A DNA stretch of 64,000 nt, taken from positions 1 through 64,000 of the forward strand of contig JBPOHK010000171.1 of NCBI GenBank assembly GCA_052035645.1, written 5' to 3'. The DNA comes from RPQJ01 sp052035645. Its GTDB lineage: Bacteria; Pseudomonadota; Gammaproteobacteria; Steroidobacterales; Steroidobacteraceae. The position numbers were made by a program, and so were the translations under genes. Shown here piece by piece: positions 44,220-52,451 of the stretch. Below the pieces are notes generated by a model, which was not told where the DNA came from, ran no database searches, and saw only the letters and a program-made list of their open reading frames with translations. Each line of letters starts with the position of its first letter. The first letter of the stretch is position 1.

Positions 44220-45337
44220 TACACCTTCCCCGGCATCCGGCGGCAGTACCGTCCACCCGGCTGCTGTTGAACCCTTCCGTCGAGCTCGAGGATGAGCAGC
44301 ATCGACGCGACCGCGTCGGCCTTGAGCCCCGTCCGGGCCACCAGGGTGTCCAGTCCGGCCGTCTCGAAGCCGAGCGCATCTAACAGGATTTCATAGTCCT
44401 TGTCCAACCGCGGCCCGGATTCCCCTTGCGCATCAGCGGTTTCCGCGCGCAGGGGCCGCAGGGTCGCGACCAGCGGGCCGAGTTCGGCGAACACGTCCTC
44501 GACGCTTTCCACCAGCCTCGCCCCCTGGCGCAGCAGGCGGTGGCAGCCGCGCGCCATGGGGTTGTGGATCGAGCCCGGGATGGCGAAGACCTCGCGGCCC
44601 TGGTCCCCGGCCAGCCGCGCGGTGATCAGCGACCCGCTCTGCAGCGCCGCCTCGACGACCAGGGTGCCGAGGCTGAGGCCGCTGATCAGGCGGTTGCGGC
44701 GGGGGAAGTTCGGCTTGAGCGGCGGCGTGCCGGTCGGCAGGTCGGCGACCAGCGCGCCACCTTGCGCCGCGATCTCGGCGGCGAGCGCGGCGTTATCGCG
44801 CGGGTAGATCGCGTCGAGGCCGCAGCCCAGCACCGCGATCGTGCGCCCGCCGCCGCGCAGCGCGCCGCGGTGGCTCGCCGCATCGATGCCGAGCGCGAGC
44901 CCGCTGGTGACGGCGAGACCGCACTGCGCGAAATGCCGCGCGAACTGCACGGCCGTGTCGCGTCCCGGCGCCGTCGGATTGCGGCTGCCGACCATCGCGA
45001 TCTGCGGCAGGCCGAGCGCGTCGGCGTCGCCGTCGACGAACAGCACGAGCGGCGCGTCCGGGATGAGTGCGAGCAGCGGCGGGTAGCGGGGCGAGCCCCA
45101 GCCGACGAGCGAGTGACCGGCCCCGGCGAGCCAGCGCGCGTCCGCGTCGATGCCGGCGGCATCGGGCCGGGCGAGCGCGCCGATCGCGGCCCCGCCGAGC
45201 CCGAGGGCGGCCAGCGCACGCGGCGACTCGGCCAGCAGCGCCGTCGGGTCGTCGTGCTGCTTCAGCCAGTCGCCCAGTTGTCCTGCGTGCAGGCCGGGGG
45301 CGCGCGCCAGCGCCAGCCAGCCTTCGAGACCGTCCAT
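44219..45337 (-). CDS. dprA: DNA-processing protein DprA
   Basis: A 372-residue protein with an N-terminal helical (SAM-like) region, a central Rossmann-like domain (AMVGSRNPTAPG, TSGLALGIDAASHRGAL, TIAVLGCGLDAIYPRDN, PNFPRRNRLISGLS, VFAIPGSIHNPMARGCHRLLRQGA) and a C-terminal winged helix. DprA loads RecA on incoming single-stranded DNA during transformation. No ribosome-binding site is exposed before the ATG: a strong hairpin ends 4 bases upstream of it. Confidence 0.95.
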   Translation of the reverse strand: MDGLEGWLALARAPGLHAGQLGDWLKQHDDPTALLAESPRALAALGLGGAAIGALARPDAAGIDADARWLAGAGHSLVGWGSPRYPPLLALIPDAPLVLFVDGDADALGLPQIAMVGSRNPTAPGRDTAVQFARHFAQCGLAVTSGLALGIDAASHRGALRGGGRTIAVLGCGLDAIYPRDNAALAAEIAAQGGALVADLPTGTPPLKPNFPRRNRLISGLSLGTLVVEAALQSGSLITARLAGDQGREVFAIPGSIHNPMARGCHRLLRQGARLVESVEDVFAELGPLVATLRPLRAETADAQGESGPRLDKDYEILLDALGFETAGLDTLVARTGLKADAVASMLLILELDGRVQQQPGGRYCRRMPGKV

Positions 45338-45341
45338 GGAC

Positions 45342-45377
45342 GAAGAGCCTACCGGGCGGGTGCCCGGCAGGCTCTTC
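45342..45377 (-). promoter_or_regulatory. Strong hairpin in the dprA 5' region
   Basis: GAAGAGCCT (45342-45350) pairs with AGGCTCTTC (45369-45377), and CCGGGC with GCCCGG inside, giving 15 base pairs with one A/C mismatch and a 4-base loop. On the minus strand the structure ends just before the dprA ATG and has no T-run. It could occlude ribosome binding. Confidence 0.6.
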
Positions 45378-45408
45378 TCATATCTGCCGCGTTCGAGACG
45401 TTTGCGGG

Positions 45409-46626
45409 TCAGCGACCCATGAAGTCGCGCGTGCCGACGTCGCGGTGGCCGTAGGCCGGGTGCGCGATGAAGTCGCCGCGGCGCAGGACGTGCGTGCTCT
45501 CGACCACGAGGCCGTAGCTCATGCGGTCGTGCACGCTGAACAGCAGGATCGTGCCGCTGCGCTCGTCCGGCAGCTGCACCTTCTTGTAGTTGGTCGAGTA
45601 CTCGCGCCAGCCGAGCGAGCCCGAGTCGAAGCGGTCGCGCAGCAGTTCGCCGCGCTCGAAGATCGCCACGGCGTTGCCGGCCTCGAGGCCGTCGCGCTTG
45701 CCGCGGTTGATCGCGAGCACCTGGAACTTGCCGGCCACGTGCACGCCGTCGACGACGGCGATCACCTGGCCGTCGAGCTTCTGGTTCTTCGGCGCGCTCA
45801 GCACGAAGTCGGCGCCGACGTCGACCTGCGACGGGAACAGCTTGTCGCCCTGCAGGATCTCGCGGCCGCTGTCGACCACGACGAGGTGCGTGACGTCGTG
45901 TTCGCGCGACTGCGCGCTGCGCGGATCGACGACCTGCGCCGTGCCAGCGTAGTAGCCGATGTAGCCGAGCAGGTCGCCGTCGTCGGGGTCGCGCAGTTCC
46001 TCGCCCGGGTGGACGACGCTGTAGCGCGTGCCGATCGCCGGCTTGCCGAGCTTCTCGGCGTACAGCTCGTTGGCGTTCGAGCCGACGATGTGCTGGTCGC
46101 GCATGCCGACGATGTACGGGCGCGTCTTGAGGTCTTCCTTCGCGAGCAGCTGCGGGCGGCCCACGAAGTTCATCAGCAGGTCGTACGGGATGGCGCGGAT
46201 CGCGTTCGCGAGCGGCGTCGAGCGGACCTGCGGCGACAGGCGCGTCTCGCCGGGGCGGTCGACGGTGATGCGCGGCTTGCCGTCGACGTAGTGCAGGTAC
46301 AGCTCGTCGCCGGGGTAGATCAGGTGCGGGTTCACGATGTCCGGGTTGACGTGCCAGATCTCCGGCCAGTACCAGGGATCCTTCAGGAACACGGCGGCGA
46401 TGTGCCACAGCGTGTCGCCCTTCTGGACGACATAACGCTCGGGCGCGTTGGCGGCCAGCGGCACCGACATCGAGCGCTCGTCCGCCGCGGCAGACTGGGC
46501 GGAGGCGGGCGTGGCGAGGCCGAGCGCGAGCCCGGTCCCGGCGACGACGGCCCCCAGCACCAGCGCCCGGGCCCAGGTCCGGGGGTCGATCAGGGCGCAA
46601 GACACGGCACGCAGGTTACGATCCAT
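45409..46626 (-). CDS. LysM-domain secreted protein
   Basis: I start at ATG 46626 with GGAG 6 bases upstream, giving 405 residues. A signal peptide ends near ATPASAQS. One LysM domain (YVVQKGDTLWHIAAVFLKDPWYWPEIW...LIYPGDEL) lies at about residues 65-115 and binds peptidoglycan. The remaining 280 residues form a conserved domain without a known activity. The gene usually stands upstream of dprA in gammaproteobacteria, as here, and is divergent from def. Confidence 0.93.
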   Translation of the reverse strand: MDRNLRAVSCALIDPRTWARALVLGAVVAGTGLALGLATPASAQSAAADERSMSVPLAANAPERYVVQKGDTLWHIAAVFLKDPWYWPEIWHVNPDIVNPHLIYPGDELYLHYVDGKPRITVDRPGETRLSPQVRSTPLANAIRAIPYDLLMNFVGRPQLLAKEDLKTRPYIVGMRDQHIVGSNANELYAEKLGKPAIGTRYSVVHPGEELRDPDDGDLLGYIGYYAGTAQVVDPRSAQSREHDVTHLVVVDSGREILQGDKLFPSQVDVGADFVLSAPKNQKLDGQVIAVVDGVHVAGKFQVLAINRGKRDGLEAGNAVAIFERGELLRDRFDSGSLGWREYSTNYKKVQLPDERSGTILLFSVHDRMSYGLVVESTHVLRRGDFIAHPAYGHRDVGTRDFMGR

Positions 46627-46803
46627 CCCATTCTCCAGCGGGTATCGGGGTCGCGACCGTCGCCTTATAATCCGGCCCGCCGGATGCCGGCTGCCGACCA
46701 CGTCTCAGTCGGGACGTGGCGACAGGCCGGAAGCGGGCCCCGACGGCGCTTCCGCAGCCCCAAACTTCAAGCGCGACTTAACTTTATCAGCATTTTCCAG
46801 CGA

Positions 46804-47352
46804 ATGGCGAAGCTCACCATCCTCGAGTATCCGGACCCCCGACTGCGCACCCGGGCCGCCCCGGTGGAGCGCGTCGACGCGGCCGTGCGCACGCTCATCG
46901 ACGACATGCTGGAGACCATGTACGCGGCCCCCGGCATCGGCCTCGCGGCCACCCAGGTGAACGTCCACCGGCGCGTGCTGGTCGTGGACGTGACGCAGGA
47001 CCGCAGCCGGCCGCTCGCCTTCGTGAACCCGGAGATCGTCGAGCGCGAGGGCCAGGTCGAGGCCGAGGAAGGCTGCCTGTCCGTGCCCGGCATCTTCGAC
47101 AAGCTGGCGACCCGCGCCGAACGCGTGGTGGTGCGCGCGCTCGACCGCGACGGCCAGCCCTTCGAGCTGGAAGCCGACGGCCTGCTCGCCGTCTGCATCC
47201 AGCACGAGATGGACCACCTCGAAGGCAAGCTGTTCGTCGACTACCTGTCGGACCTCAAGCGCACGCGCATCCGCAAGAAGCTCGAGAAGGAACGACAGAA
47301 CCGCGCCCAGGCCGGGGCCGGCCGCGACCGTTCGCAGGCGCCGGTGATTTGA
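46804..47352 (+). CDS. def: Peptide deformylase
   Basis: A 182-residue iron-dependent hydrolase that removes the formyl group from nascent proteins. The three motifs are GIGLAATQ, EGCLSVP and QHEMDHLEG, which supply the Cys and two His metal ligands. ATG 46804 follows an unusually A/T-rich stretch for this genome but has no clear ribosome-binding site. The gene overlaps fmt by 4 bases, coupling formylation and deformylation genes. Confidence 0.97.
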   Translation: MAKLTILEYPDPRLRTRAAPVERVDAAVRTLIDDMLETMYAAPGIGLAATQVNVHRRVLVVDVTQDRSRPLAFVNPEIVEREGQVEAEEGCLSVPGIFDKLATRAERVVVRALDRDGQPFELEADGLLAVCIQHEMDHLEGKLFVDYLSDLKRTRIRKKLEKERQNRAQAGAGRDRSQAPVI

Positions 47353-48302
47353 CCCGACCCCTGCGCATCGTCTTCGCCGGCACGCCGCAGTTCGCCGTGC
47401 CGGCGCTCGAGGCGCTGCACGGCGCCGGGCACGCCGTCGTGGCGGCGTACTGCCAGCCGGACCGGCCGGCCGGCCGGGGTCGTGCGCTGGCGCCCGGTCC
47501 CGTCAAGGAGCGCGCGCTCGGGCTCGGCATCGCGGTCGAGCAGCCCGCGACCCTGCGCGACGAGGCAGCCGTCCGCCGGCTCGCGTCCTACGCGCCCGAC
47601 CTCATGGTCGTCGTCGCCTACGGGCTCCTGCTGCCGCCGCCGGTCCTCGCGGTGCCGCGGCTCGGTTGCCTGAACATCCACGGCTCGCTGCTGCCGCGCT
47701 GGCGGGGCGCCGCGCCGATCCACCGTGCGGTGCTGGCCGGCGACCTGCAGACGGGCGTCACGATCATGCAGATGGACGCCGGCCTCGACACCGGGCCCAT
47801 GCTGCTGCGGCGGGAGACCGCCATCGGGCCTCGCGAGACGAGCGGCGACCTGCACGACCGGCTCGCCGCGCTCGGCGCGCAGGCGGTGGTGGAGGCGATC
47901 GAGGCCTGGCGGGCGGGCCGCATCGCGCCCGTGCCGCAGCCCGCCGAAGGGGTGACCTACGCCGCGAAGCTCCGCAAGGAGGAGGCCCGCATCGACTGGA
48001 CGCAGCCGGCGGAGGCCATCGACCGGGCGGTGCGCGCGTTCCAGCCCTGGCCGGTCGCCGAGACGCGCTGGCGCGGCGAACAGCTGCGCGTCTGGGCCGC
48101 GCACCCGGTCGCGGCGGGCGCGGGCCCGGCGGCGCCCGGCGCGGTGGTCGAGGCGGCCGACGGAAGGATCGTGGTCGCGACCGGGCAGGGCGCGCTGCAA
48201 CTCGACGTGCTGCAGGTGCCGGGACGCCGGCCCACCGAGGCGGCCGATTTCCTGCGCGCGCACGATCTCGCCGGCGCCCGCCTGGGAGACGCCGATGCCT
48301 GA
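47349..48302 (+). CDS. fmt: Methionyl-tRNA formyltransferase
   Basis: A 317-residue enzyme starting at TTG 47349 within the def stop (TTGA). IVFAGTPQFAVPAL opens the Rossmann domain, and NIHGSLLPRWRGAAPIHRA contains the catalytic Asn and His of the formyltransferase fold, with the family Asp in DAGLDTGPML. The C-terminal OB domain binds initiator tRNA. Its 3' end overlaps rsmB by 8 bases. Confidence 0.97.
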   Translation: MTRPLRIVFAGTPQFAVPALEALHGAGHAVVAAYCQPDRPAGRGRALAPGPVKERALGLGIAVEQPATLRDEAAVRRLASYAPDLMVVVAYGLLLPPPVLAVPRLGCLNIHGSLLPRWRGAAPIHRAVLAGDLQTGVTIMQMDAGLDTGPMLLRRETAIGPRETSGDLHDRLAALGAQAVVEAIEAWRAGRIAPVPQPAEGVTYAAKLRKEEARIDWTQPAEAIDRAVRAFQPWPVAETRWRGEQLRVWAAHPVAAGAGPAAPGAVVEAADGRIVVATGQGALQLDVLQVPGRRPTEAADFLRAHDLAGARLGDADA

Positions 48303-49623
48303 GCCTTCCGCCAGCGCGCGCCTGCGCGCCGACGCCGCGCGTATCGTCGCCGAGGTCACCGACCGCGGCCGCTCGCTCGACGAACTGCTCGCGGCCGACA
48401 GCGACGAAGGCTCGGCGCGCGGGCTGAAGCGCTCGCTGTGCTTCGGCACGCTGCGCTGGCATTTCCGCCTGGTGGCCGTCGTCAAGGCACTCGCGGAGCG
48501 CCCGCCCGAGAAGCTGCAGCCGCCGCTGCGCGCGCTGATCGAGGTCGGCCTGTACCAGCTGATCTCGGGCGAGGTCGCGGAACACGCGGCCGTGTCCGAG
48601 ACGGTCGAGGCCACCCGCCCGCTCGGCCTGCCGAAGGCGGCCGGGTTCGTGAATGCGCTGCTGCGCCGCTTCCAGCGCGAGCGGGAGGCGATCCTGCACG
48701 CGGTCGACCGGGACCTCGCCATCCGCACCGCGCACCCCCGCTGGTTCGTCGAGGCCCTGCGCCGGGAGCGGCCGGACGCCGTCGACGCGGTGCTGGCGGC
48801 CAACAACCAGCACCCTCCGCTTTGGCTGCGCGTCAATCGCCTGCGGACCACCCGGGAAGACGCCGCCCGCGCACTCGAGGCGGCGGGCTACGCGGCCACG
48901 CCGCACGCCCTCGCGCCCGATGCCCTGAAGGTGTCGCCGCCGGCGGACGTCCGCACGCTGCCCGGGTTCGAGGCGGGGCACTGGTCGGTGCAGGACCCGG
49001 CGGCCCAGCTCGCGGTCGAACTGCTAGGCGCCCGGGCCGGCGAGCGCGTCCTCGATGCCTGCGCCGCGCCGGGCGGCAAGACGTGCCACCTGCTCGAGCG
49101 GGCGGGGGGCTCCCTCGAGGTCACGGCCCTGGACGTGGCGGCGCCCCGGCTGGCGCGGGTCCGCGAGAATCTCGCGCGGGTGGGGCTCGAGGCCACCGTC
49201 GTGGCAGGGGATGCCGGCGAACCGGACAAGTGGTGGAACGGACGCCCCTTTGATCGCATTCTTCTCGACGTGCCCTGTTCGGCAACGGGTGTGATCCGGC
49301 GCCATCCGGACATCAAAGTGCTCCGAAGGGAAAAGGACATTCCAGCTCTCGCCCGGCGCCAGCGTGCCCTGCTCGAGTCGGCCTGGGCGCTGCTCGCGCC
49401 CGGCGGGACCCTGCTCTACACCAGTTGCTCGGTGCTGGCGGCCGAGAACGGCCGGGTCGTGGCGGACTTCCTGGGCCGCCGGCCGGCCGTCCGGGACGTC
49501 ACGGCCGAAGGGACCGCCAACTGGCCGGCCCGCCCCGCCGGCGGGGACCCGGGGTACCAGGTCCTGCCCGGGGAGGGAGACATGGACGGCTTCTATTTTG
49601 CTTGTCTGCGGAACAGCCTATGA
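48295..49623 (+). CDS. rsmB: 16S rRNA (cytosine-967-C5)-methyltransferase
   Basis: A 442-residue protein with an N-terminal NusB-like RNA-binding domain (about 1-145) and a C-terminal SAM methyltransferase. DACAAPGGKTCHLLE is motif I. The two catalytic cysteines are in DVPCSATGV and YTSCSVL, the latter being the attacking nucleophile in RsmB enzymes. It methylates C967 of 16S rRNA. GGGAG precedes the ATG. Confidence 0.96.
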   Translation: MPEPSASARLRADAARIVAEVTDRGRSLDELLAADSDEGSARGLKRSLCFGTLRWHFRLVAVVKALAERPPEKLQPPLRALIEVGLYQLISGEVAEHAAVSETVEATRPLGLPKAAGFVNALLRRFQREREAILHAVDRDLAIRTAHPRWFVEALRRERPDAVDAVLAANNQHPPLWLRVNRLRTTREDAARALEAAGYAATPHALAPDALKVSPPADVRTLPGFEAGHWSVQDPAAQLAVELLGARAGERVLDACAAPGGKTCHLLERAGGSLEVTALDVAAPRLARVRENLARVGLEATVVAGDAGEPDKWWNGRPFDRILLDVPCSATGVIRRHPDIKVLRREKDIPALARRQRALLESAWALLAPGGTLLYTSCSVLAAENGRVVADFLGRRPAVRDVTAEGTANWPARPAGGDPGYQVLPGEGDMDGFYFACLRNSL

Positions 49624-49632
49624 TCGTTGGAA

Positions 49633-50235
49633 ATGAGCCACAGCCCCCCCACCGGAGGTCGAAATAGGCCGGGTTTCCTGCCTGTCTGCGTGGCCGGGCT
49701 GCTGTGCTTTCTCGCAACGACGACGGCTTTCGCGGCCCAGCGCGAGTCCGAGCTGCTGATTCGCGGCGCGCAGGCCGCGGTGGACGACGACACGCTCGAG
49801 CTCGACACCCAGCTCTATCTGCAGCTGCCGAAGGGCGCACTCAAGGCGATCGACGGCGGCCTCTCGCTGCACCTCACCTACCAGATCGAAGTCAGTCGCG
49901 TTCGCCGTTGGCTGCCCGACGCCAGCGTCGCCGCCATCGAGCAGGAGTTCGAGCTGACCTACCACGCGCTCAGCCAGCGCTACCTCGTGCGCAATCTCAA
50001 CACCGGCGAGCAGCAGGACTTCGGTACGCTCGACGCTGCGCTGGCCCGCATCAGCGAGGTGAAGGGACTGCCGGTGCTGGACGCCTCCCTGCTGCCGCCG
50101 GGTCCCGAGTACGAGGGGCGCGTGCGGGCGGTGCTGGACATGGCGAGCGCCGAGGACGCCTTCGGCTGGCTGCTCTTCTGGACCGACGACTGGAGCGCCG
50201 AGAGCGACTGGTACACATGGACACCCCGACCCTGA
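49633..50235 (+). CDS. DUF4390 exported protein
   Basis: From ATG 49633 the protein has 200 residues with a signal peptide ending near AFAAQRE. The rest, with LTYQIEVSRVRRWLPD, TYHALSQRYLVRNLNTGEQQDF and a C-terminal WTDDWSAESDWYTW, matches DUF4390, found between rsmB and ntrY in many gammaproteobacteria. Function is unknown; its fixed position suggests a periplasmic partner of the sensor kinase that follows. It overlaps ntrY by 19 bases. Confidence 0.88.
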   Translation: MSHSPPTGGRNRPGFLPVCVAGLLCFLATTTAFAAQRESELLIRGAQAAVDDDTLELDTQLYLQLPKGALKAIDGGLSLHLTYQIEVSRVRRWLPDASVAAIEQEFELTYHALSQRYLVRNLNTGEQQDFGTLDAALARISEVKGLPVLDASLLPPGPEYEGRVRAVLDMASAEDAFGWLLFWTDDWSAESDWYTWTPRP

Positions 50236-52451
50236 AGCGCGCCGCCAACGCGGCGGTGATGGGCGTGGGCGGCCTGCTGTGGCTGGCCGCCATCCTGTTC
50301 ATGGCGCAGACGGCGCAGAACTCGGAGCAGTTCAGCCGCCTGCATCCCTGGATCCTGATGATCAACATCGCGGGCCTCGTGGTGCTGGTCGGGCTGCTGG
50401 CGGTGAAGCTGGCGCAGCTGATCCGCGACTGGCGCGGGCACGTGATCGGCTCGCGACTGAAGGCGCGCATGGTCTGGATCTTCGGCGTGCTGGCCACGTT
50501 GCCGATCCTGCTCGTGTACTTCTTCGCGGTGCAGTTCCTCAACCGCGGCATCGACAGCTGGTTCAACGTCGAGATCCGCCGCAGCCTCGACGACGCGCTG
50601 GTGCTCTCCCGCTCGGCGCTCGAGGTGCGCATGCGCGAGCACCTGCGGGCGACCGAGGTGATGGCCGAGGAGATCGTCGACAACGGCGGGCCGTCGCCCG
50701 ACCAGCTCGAGTCGCTGCGCCGGCAGGTCGGCGCCTTCGAACTGACGGTGGCCACCGAGAGCGGCGCGGCGATCGCGGTGAGCAAGGGCCTGTCCTCGGA
50801 GGTCGTGCCCGAGGAGGTGCCGGACGAAGTGCTGCTGCAGGTCCGCCAGGGCCGGCCGTTCGTGAGCCTCGAGCCGCAGTCGACGGGCGGCTACCTGATC
50901 CGGACCGCCGTCTCGCTCGGGCCGGCGCTGCCCGGCCAGGACCGGCTGCTGCTGCAGGCGGTGTACCCGGTCGCCGAGCGCCTGAGCGCGCTGGCCGACA
51001 CGGTGCAGGCCGCCTACCAGCAGTTCGGGGAGAAGGACTACCTGCGCAAGCCGCTGAAGGCGAGCTTCATCCTCACGCTCACCGTCGTGCTGCTGCTGTC
51101 GCTGCTCGCGGCCTGGTACGGCGCGATCTTCACGGCGCAGCGCCTGGTGCAGCCGATCCAGGACCTCGTGAAGGGCACGCGCGCGGTCGCGCAGGGCGAC
51201 CTCGACACGCGCCTGCCGCTCACCTCGCACGACGAGATGGGCTTCCTCGTGCACTCGTTCAACGACATGACCAAGCGCCTGCGCAAGGCGCGCGAGGACC
51301 AGCGGGTCGCGCAGGCCGATGCCGAGAACGAGCGCGCCAAGCTCGCCATCGTGCTCGCCCGCCTGTCGACCGGCGTCGTCTCGCTCGAGGCCGACCAGCG
51401 CGTGCGCACCGCCAATCGCGCCGCCGGCATGATCCTCGGCGAGGACCTCGAATCGCGCGTCGGCGCGGGCTTCGCCGAGCTCGGCGCCCAGGGCAGCCTC
51501 GCGCGGCAGTTCGCCGAGGCCTGCCGGTCGCACCTCGACGCGGGCGAGGCGGAGTGGCGCGAGCAGATGGTGCTGCAGGCCCCCTCGGGCCGCCGCATCC
51601 TGATGGTGGCCTGCACGCCGCTGCCCGGCGAGGGCGACGCGCCCGGCGGGCAGGTGCTGGTGTTCGACGACATCACCGTGATGCTGCAGGCCCAGCGCGA
51701 GGCGGCCTGGGGCGAGGTCGCGCGCCGGCTCGCGCACGAGATCAAGAACCCGCTGACGCCGATCCGCCTCTCCGCGGAGCGCATGCGCCACAAGCTGCTG
51801 CCGTCCATCAAGGAAGAGAAGGACGCGCAGATGCTCGAGCGCGCCACCGAGACCATCGTCCAGCAGGTCGAGGCGATGAAGGAGATGGTCAACGCGTTCA
51901 GCGAGTACGCCCGCGCCCCGCGACTGGAGATGGCGGCGGTGGAGGTGAACCGGCTCGTCACCGAGGTCACCGACCTCTACCGCGCCCAGGACCCCGAGCG
52001 GCGCGTGCGCCTCGTGCTCGACCTCGACGAGGGCCTCGGCACCGTGGCCGCCGACCCGGGCCGGTTGCGCCAGCTGCTGCACAACCTGCTCACCAACGCC
52101 GTCGAGGCCCTCGAGGGCCAGAGCGGCGGCGAGATCGCGGTCGCGACCCGGCTCGTCGAGCGCAGCGGCGAGGCGGCGGCGGAGCTGACCGTCGCCGACA
52201 ACGGCCCCGGGTTCCAGCGCGAGCTCGTCGGGCAGGTGTTCGACCCCTACGTGACCACGAAGGCGAAGGGCACCGGGCTCGGCCTCGCCATCGTGCGCAA
52301 GATCGTCGAGGAGCACGGCGGCTCGATCGAGGCGGACAACCGCGCCGAGGGCGGCGCGCGCATCCGCATCGTGCTGCCGATGAATGACAGGAAGGCTCGG
52401 GACGCGCGCGGCGAGGTGCGCAGGTTCGAGCCCAGGAGAGAGCGTGCATGA
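50217..52451 (+). CDS. ntrY: Sensor histidine kinase NtrY-like
   Basis: A 744-residue membrane kinase. Three N-terminal helices (about 14-30, 46-68, 85-107) and one at about 290-310 flank a periplasmic sensor region. A HAMP domain (AQRLVQPIQDLVKGTRAVAQGDLDTRLP), a PAS-like domain, the H-box with phospho-acceptor His507 (RRLAHEIKNPLTPIRL) and the ATPase domain (LLTNAVEAL, VADNGPGF, GTGLGLAIVRKI) follow. It is expected to phosphorylate the adjacent NtrX-like regulator; the two genes overlap by 4 bases. Confidence 0.94.
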   Translation: MDTPTLKRAANAAVMGVGGLLWLAAILFMAQTAQNSEQFSRLHPWILMINIAGLVVLVGLLAVKLAQLIRDWRGHVIGSRLKARMVWIFGVLATLPILLVYFFAVQFLNRGIDSWFNVEIRRSLDDALVLSRSALEVRMREHLRATEVMAEEIVDNGGPSPDQLESLRRQVGAFELTVATESGAAIAVSKGLSSEVVPEEVPDEVLLQVRQGRPFVSLEPQSTGGYLIRTAVSLGPALPGQDRLLLQAVYPVAERLSALADTVQAAYQQFGEKDYLRKPLKASFILTLTVVLLLSLLAAWYGAIFTAQRLVQPIQDLVKGTRAVAQGDLDTRLPLTSHDEMGFLVHSFNDMTKRLRKAREDQRVAQADAENERAKLAIVLARLSTGVVSLEADQRVRTANRAAGMILGEDLESRVGAGFAELGAQGSLARQFAEACRSHLDAGEAEWREQMVLQAPSGRRILMVACTPLPGEGDAPGGQVLVFDDITVMLQAQREAAWGEVARRLAHEIKNPLTPIRLSAERMRHKLLPSIKEEKDAQMLERATETIVQQVEAMKEMVNAFSEYARAPRLEMAAVEVNRLVTEVTDLYRAQDPERRVRLVLDLDEGLGTVAADPGRLRQLLHNLLTNAVEALEGQSGGEIAVATRLVERSGEAAAELTVADNGPGFQRELVGQVFDPYVTTKAKGTGLGLAIVRKIVEEHGGSIEADNRAEGGARIRIVLPMNDRKARDARGEVRRFEPRRERA

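Noticed and set aside
46640..46680. TATAAT at 46666-46671 as a promoter for def or, in reverse, for the LysM gene
   Set aside because: No -35 element is found at 16-18 bases on either strand, so one good hexamer alone is not enough support.
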